A DNA stretch of 6,380 nucleotides from Anaerolineae bacterium. GTDB lineage: Bacteria; Chloroflexota; Anaerolineae; Anaerolineales; Anaerolineaceae. Both the position numbers and the translations under genes were made by a program. Positions 5,379 through 6,380 of this stretch are shown here, one piece after another. Numbering within the stretch: the stretch's first letter is position 1; each line of letters begins with the position of its first letter. Location of the stretch: NCBI GenBank assembly GCA_016213455.1, contig JACRAG010000562.1, forward strand, positions 1-6,380. The letters are read 5' to 3'. Under the pieces are notes generated by a model that was not told the origin of the DNA, did no database searches, and was given only the letters and a program-made list of their open reading frames with translations.

Positions 5379-6380
5379 AGAGCTGACCACGGCGAAGGCC
5401 TCGGGTTTGAGGTAGCGCTGGGCGGTCTCCAGAATCTGCTCCGGGGTGACGCTTTCGACCAGCGTGGGGTAGCGCTGGTAGTAATCCAGCCCGAGTTGGA
5501 AGCGCTCCAGGTTGAGCAGCGCGTTGGCAACCCCGGCATTCGACTCGAGCGAGAGCGGCAGGCGACCCACATAATTGGCCTGGCTGTCGCGCAGTTCTTC
5601 CAGCGTCACCGGCTCGGACGTGAAGCGCTTGACCTCGCTGAAGATCAGCTCGATGGCGCGCTCCAGATTCTCGGGGTTGACCCCAGCCGAAACCTCCCAC
5701 GTTCCCGCGGTGATCCAGGCGTTCAGGCTGGTGGAGGCGGAATACGCCAGGCCCTCCTGCTCGCGCACCACATCGCCGATGCGCCCCATCATGCCAAACT
5801 GCCCCAGGATGTTGTTGCCCAACGATGCCGCCATGTAATCCGGCGAACTGCGTTTTGGCCCCAGCGTGCCCATCAGCAGGTCGGTTTGCACCTTGCCCGG
5901 CAGCGGAATGTGGCGGCGCACCTGCCCGGCAAGTGGTTTGACCTCCGGCAGCTCAGGTGTCGGGGTCAAATCCGGGTTCACCCAGTCGCCCAGGTGTTCA
6001 AACACAGCTTCCACAGCCTGCAAACCACCCACTGCGCCCACCACCACAATCACCATGCCGCGCGGGCTGAAACAGCGCGCGCGGAAATCGGCCATGTCCT
6101 CGCGCGTGATGCGTTTGATCGTCTCGCGGTAACCGTCGGAAGGCCGCCCGTAGGGATGCCCGGGGAAAATGATATCCTCGAAGGCCATCTCGGCCTGGTC
6201 GGCGGTGTCCTGGTCGCGGATCGTCAGCCCGGTCATAATCTGCCCGCGCAAGCGTTCAATCTGGTCGCTCGGGAAGGTCGGCTCGCGCAGCGACTGGCTG
6301 AGCAGCGAGAGCAGCAGCGGCAGATCCTCGGCCAAAGCGCGCCCGCCGAAGCTGGCGTTGTGCACGCTGGCGCCAAAGCC
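5370..6380 (-). CDS. M16 family (pitrilysin/insulinase-like) peptidase, C-terminal part (partial)
   Basis: These are the last 336 residues of a protein whose start lies beyond the right edge. The frame is open to the window end (reading GFGASVHNASFGGRALAEDL), so the in-frame GTG at 6365 is internal. First comes the second half of one M16 domain: AEDLPLLLSLLSQSL, IERLRGQIMTGL, FPGHPYGRP, ITREDMADFRARCFSPRGMVIVVVGAV. Then comes an M16_C domain with LPGKVQTDLLMG, LGNNILGQFGMMGRIGDVVRE, EGLAYSAST, EELRDSQANYVGRLPLSLES and QRYLKPEAFAVVSSG. The zinc motif HxxEH would lie upstream and is not seen. Where active domains have a Glu (ILEEI-like) this one has IMTGL, as in non-catalytic M16 halves. It may be the second half of a fused two-repeat enzyme or the partner subunit of a catalytic neighbour. 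It ends 141 bp before acpS on the same strand. Confidence 0.88.
   Translation of the reverse strand, partial: GFGASVHNASFGGRALAEDLPLLLSLLSQSLREPTFPSDQIERLRGQIMTGLTIRDQDTADQAEMAFEDIIFPGHPYGRPSDGYRETIKRITREDMADFRARCFSPRGMVIVVVGAVGGLQAVEAVFEHLGDWVNPDLTPTPELPEVKPLAGQVRRHIPLPGKVQTDLLMGTLGPKRSSPDYMAASLGNNILGQFGMMGRIGDVVREQEGLAYSASTSLNAWITAGTWEVSAGVNPENLERAIELIFSEVKRFTSEPVTLEELRDSQANYVGRLPLSLESNAGVANALLNLERFQLGLDYYQRYPTLVESVTPEQILETAQRYLKPEAFAVVSSGA

Overview
The window looks like a piece of a fairly high-GC bacterial chromosome. Chloroflexota, and Anaerolineae-like in particular, is my best guess. It rests on the overall look of the M16-type peptidase C-terminus, the small metallophosphoesterase (AVSD...GCGDMGFYYLEY...VHGNH) and the two-half ABC permease, all recalled rather than searched. 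No rRNA, tRNA, CRISPR array, IS element or transposase is visible.

Layout, left to right. (1) Positions 2-1860, + strand: the 3' end of an ABC transporter ATPase gene overlaps by ATGA a complete 524-aa ABC-2-like permease gene. A near-perfect bidirectional hairpin terminator at 1891-1938 follows and separates this operon from the convergent genes. (2) 1959-2852, - strand: a RarD/EamA drug/metabolite-type transporter with a possible promoter just upstream. (3) 2948-4027, - strand: a 359-aa uncharacterised protein with a C-terminal five-cysteine motif. It sits in a segment of clearly lower GC (48-53% in rows counted by hand, against about 63-70% in sampled neighbouring rows), with a 176-bp intergenic region upstream. 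This looks like an acquired one-gene islet. (4) 4204-5228, - strand: acpS (holo-ACP synthase) overlapping by ATGA a 210-aa calcineurin-like metallophosphoesterase gene. (5) 5370-6380, - strand: the C-terminal part of a zinc-peptidase-like M16 (pitrilysin/insulinase) protein that runs off the right edge.

The most interesting point is the tight acpS-metallophosphoesterase pair. In mycobacteria the phosphopantetheinyl transferase PptT is encoded next to PptH, a metallophosphoesterase-fold enzyme that removes phosphopantetheine from carrier proteins. The arrangement here suggests, but does not prove, an independent transferase/hydrolase pair acting on acyl carrier protein. The second point is the Cys-rich 359-aa protein of unknown role in the low-GC segment. 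The ABC transporter, RarD and M16 genes appear to be ordinary housekeeping or accessory functions with no evident link to these two.
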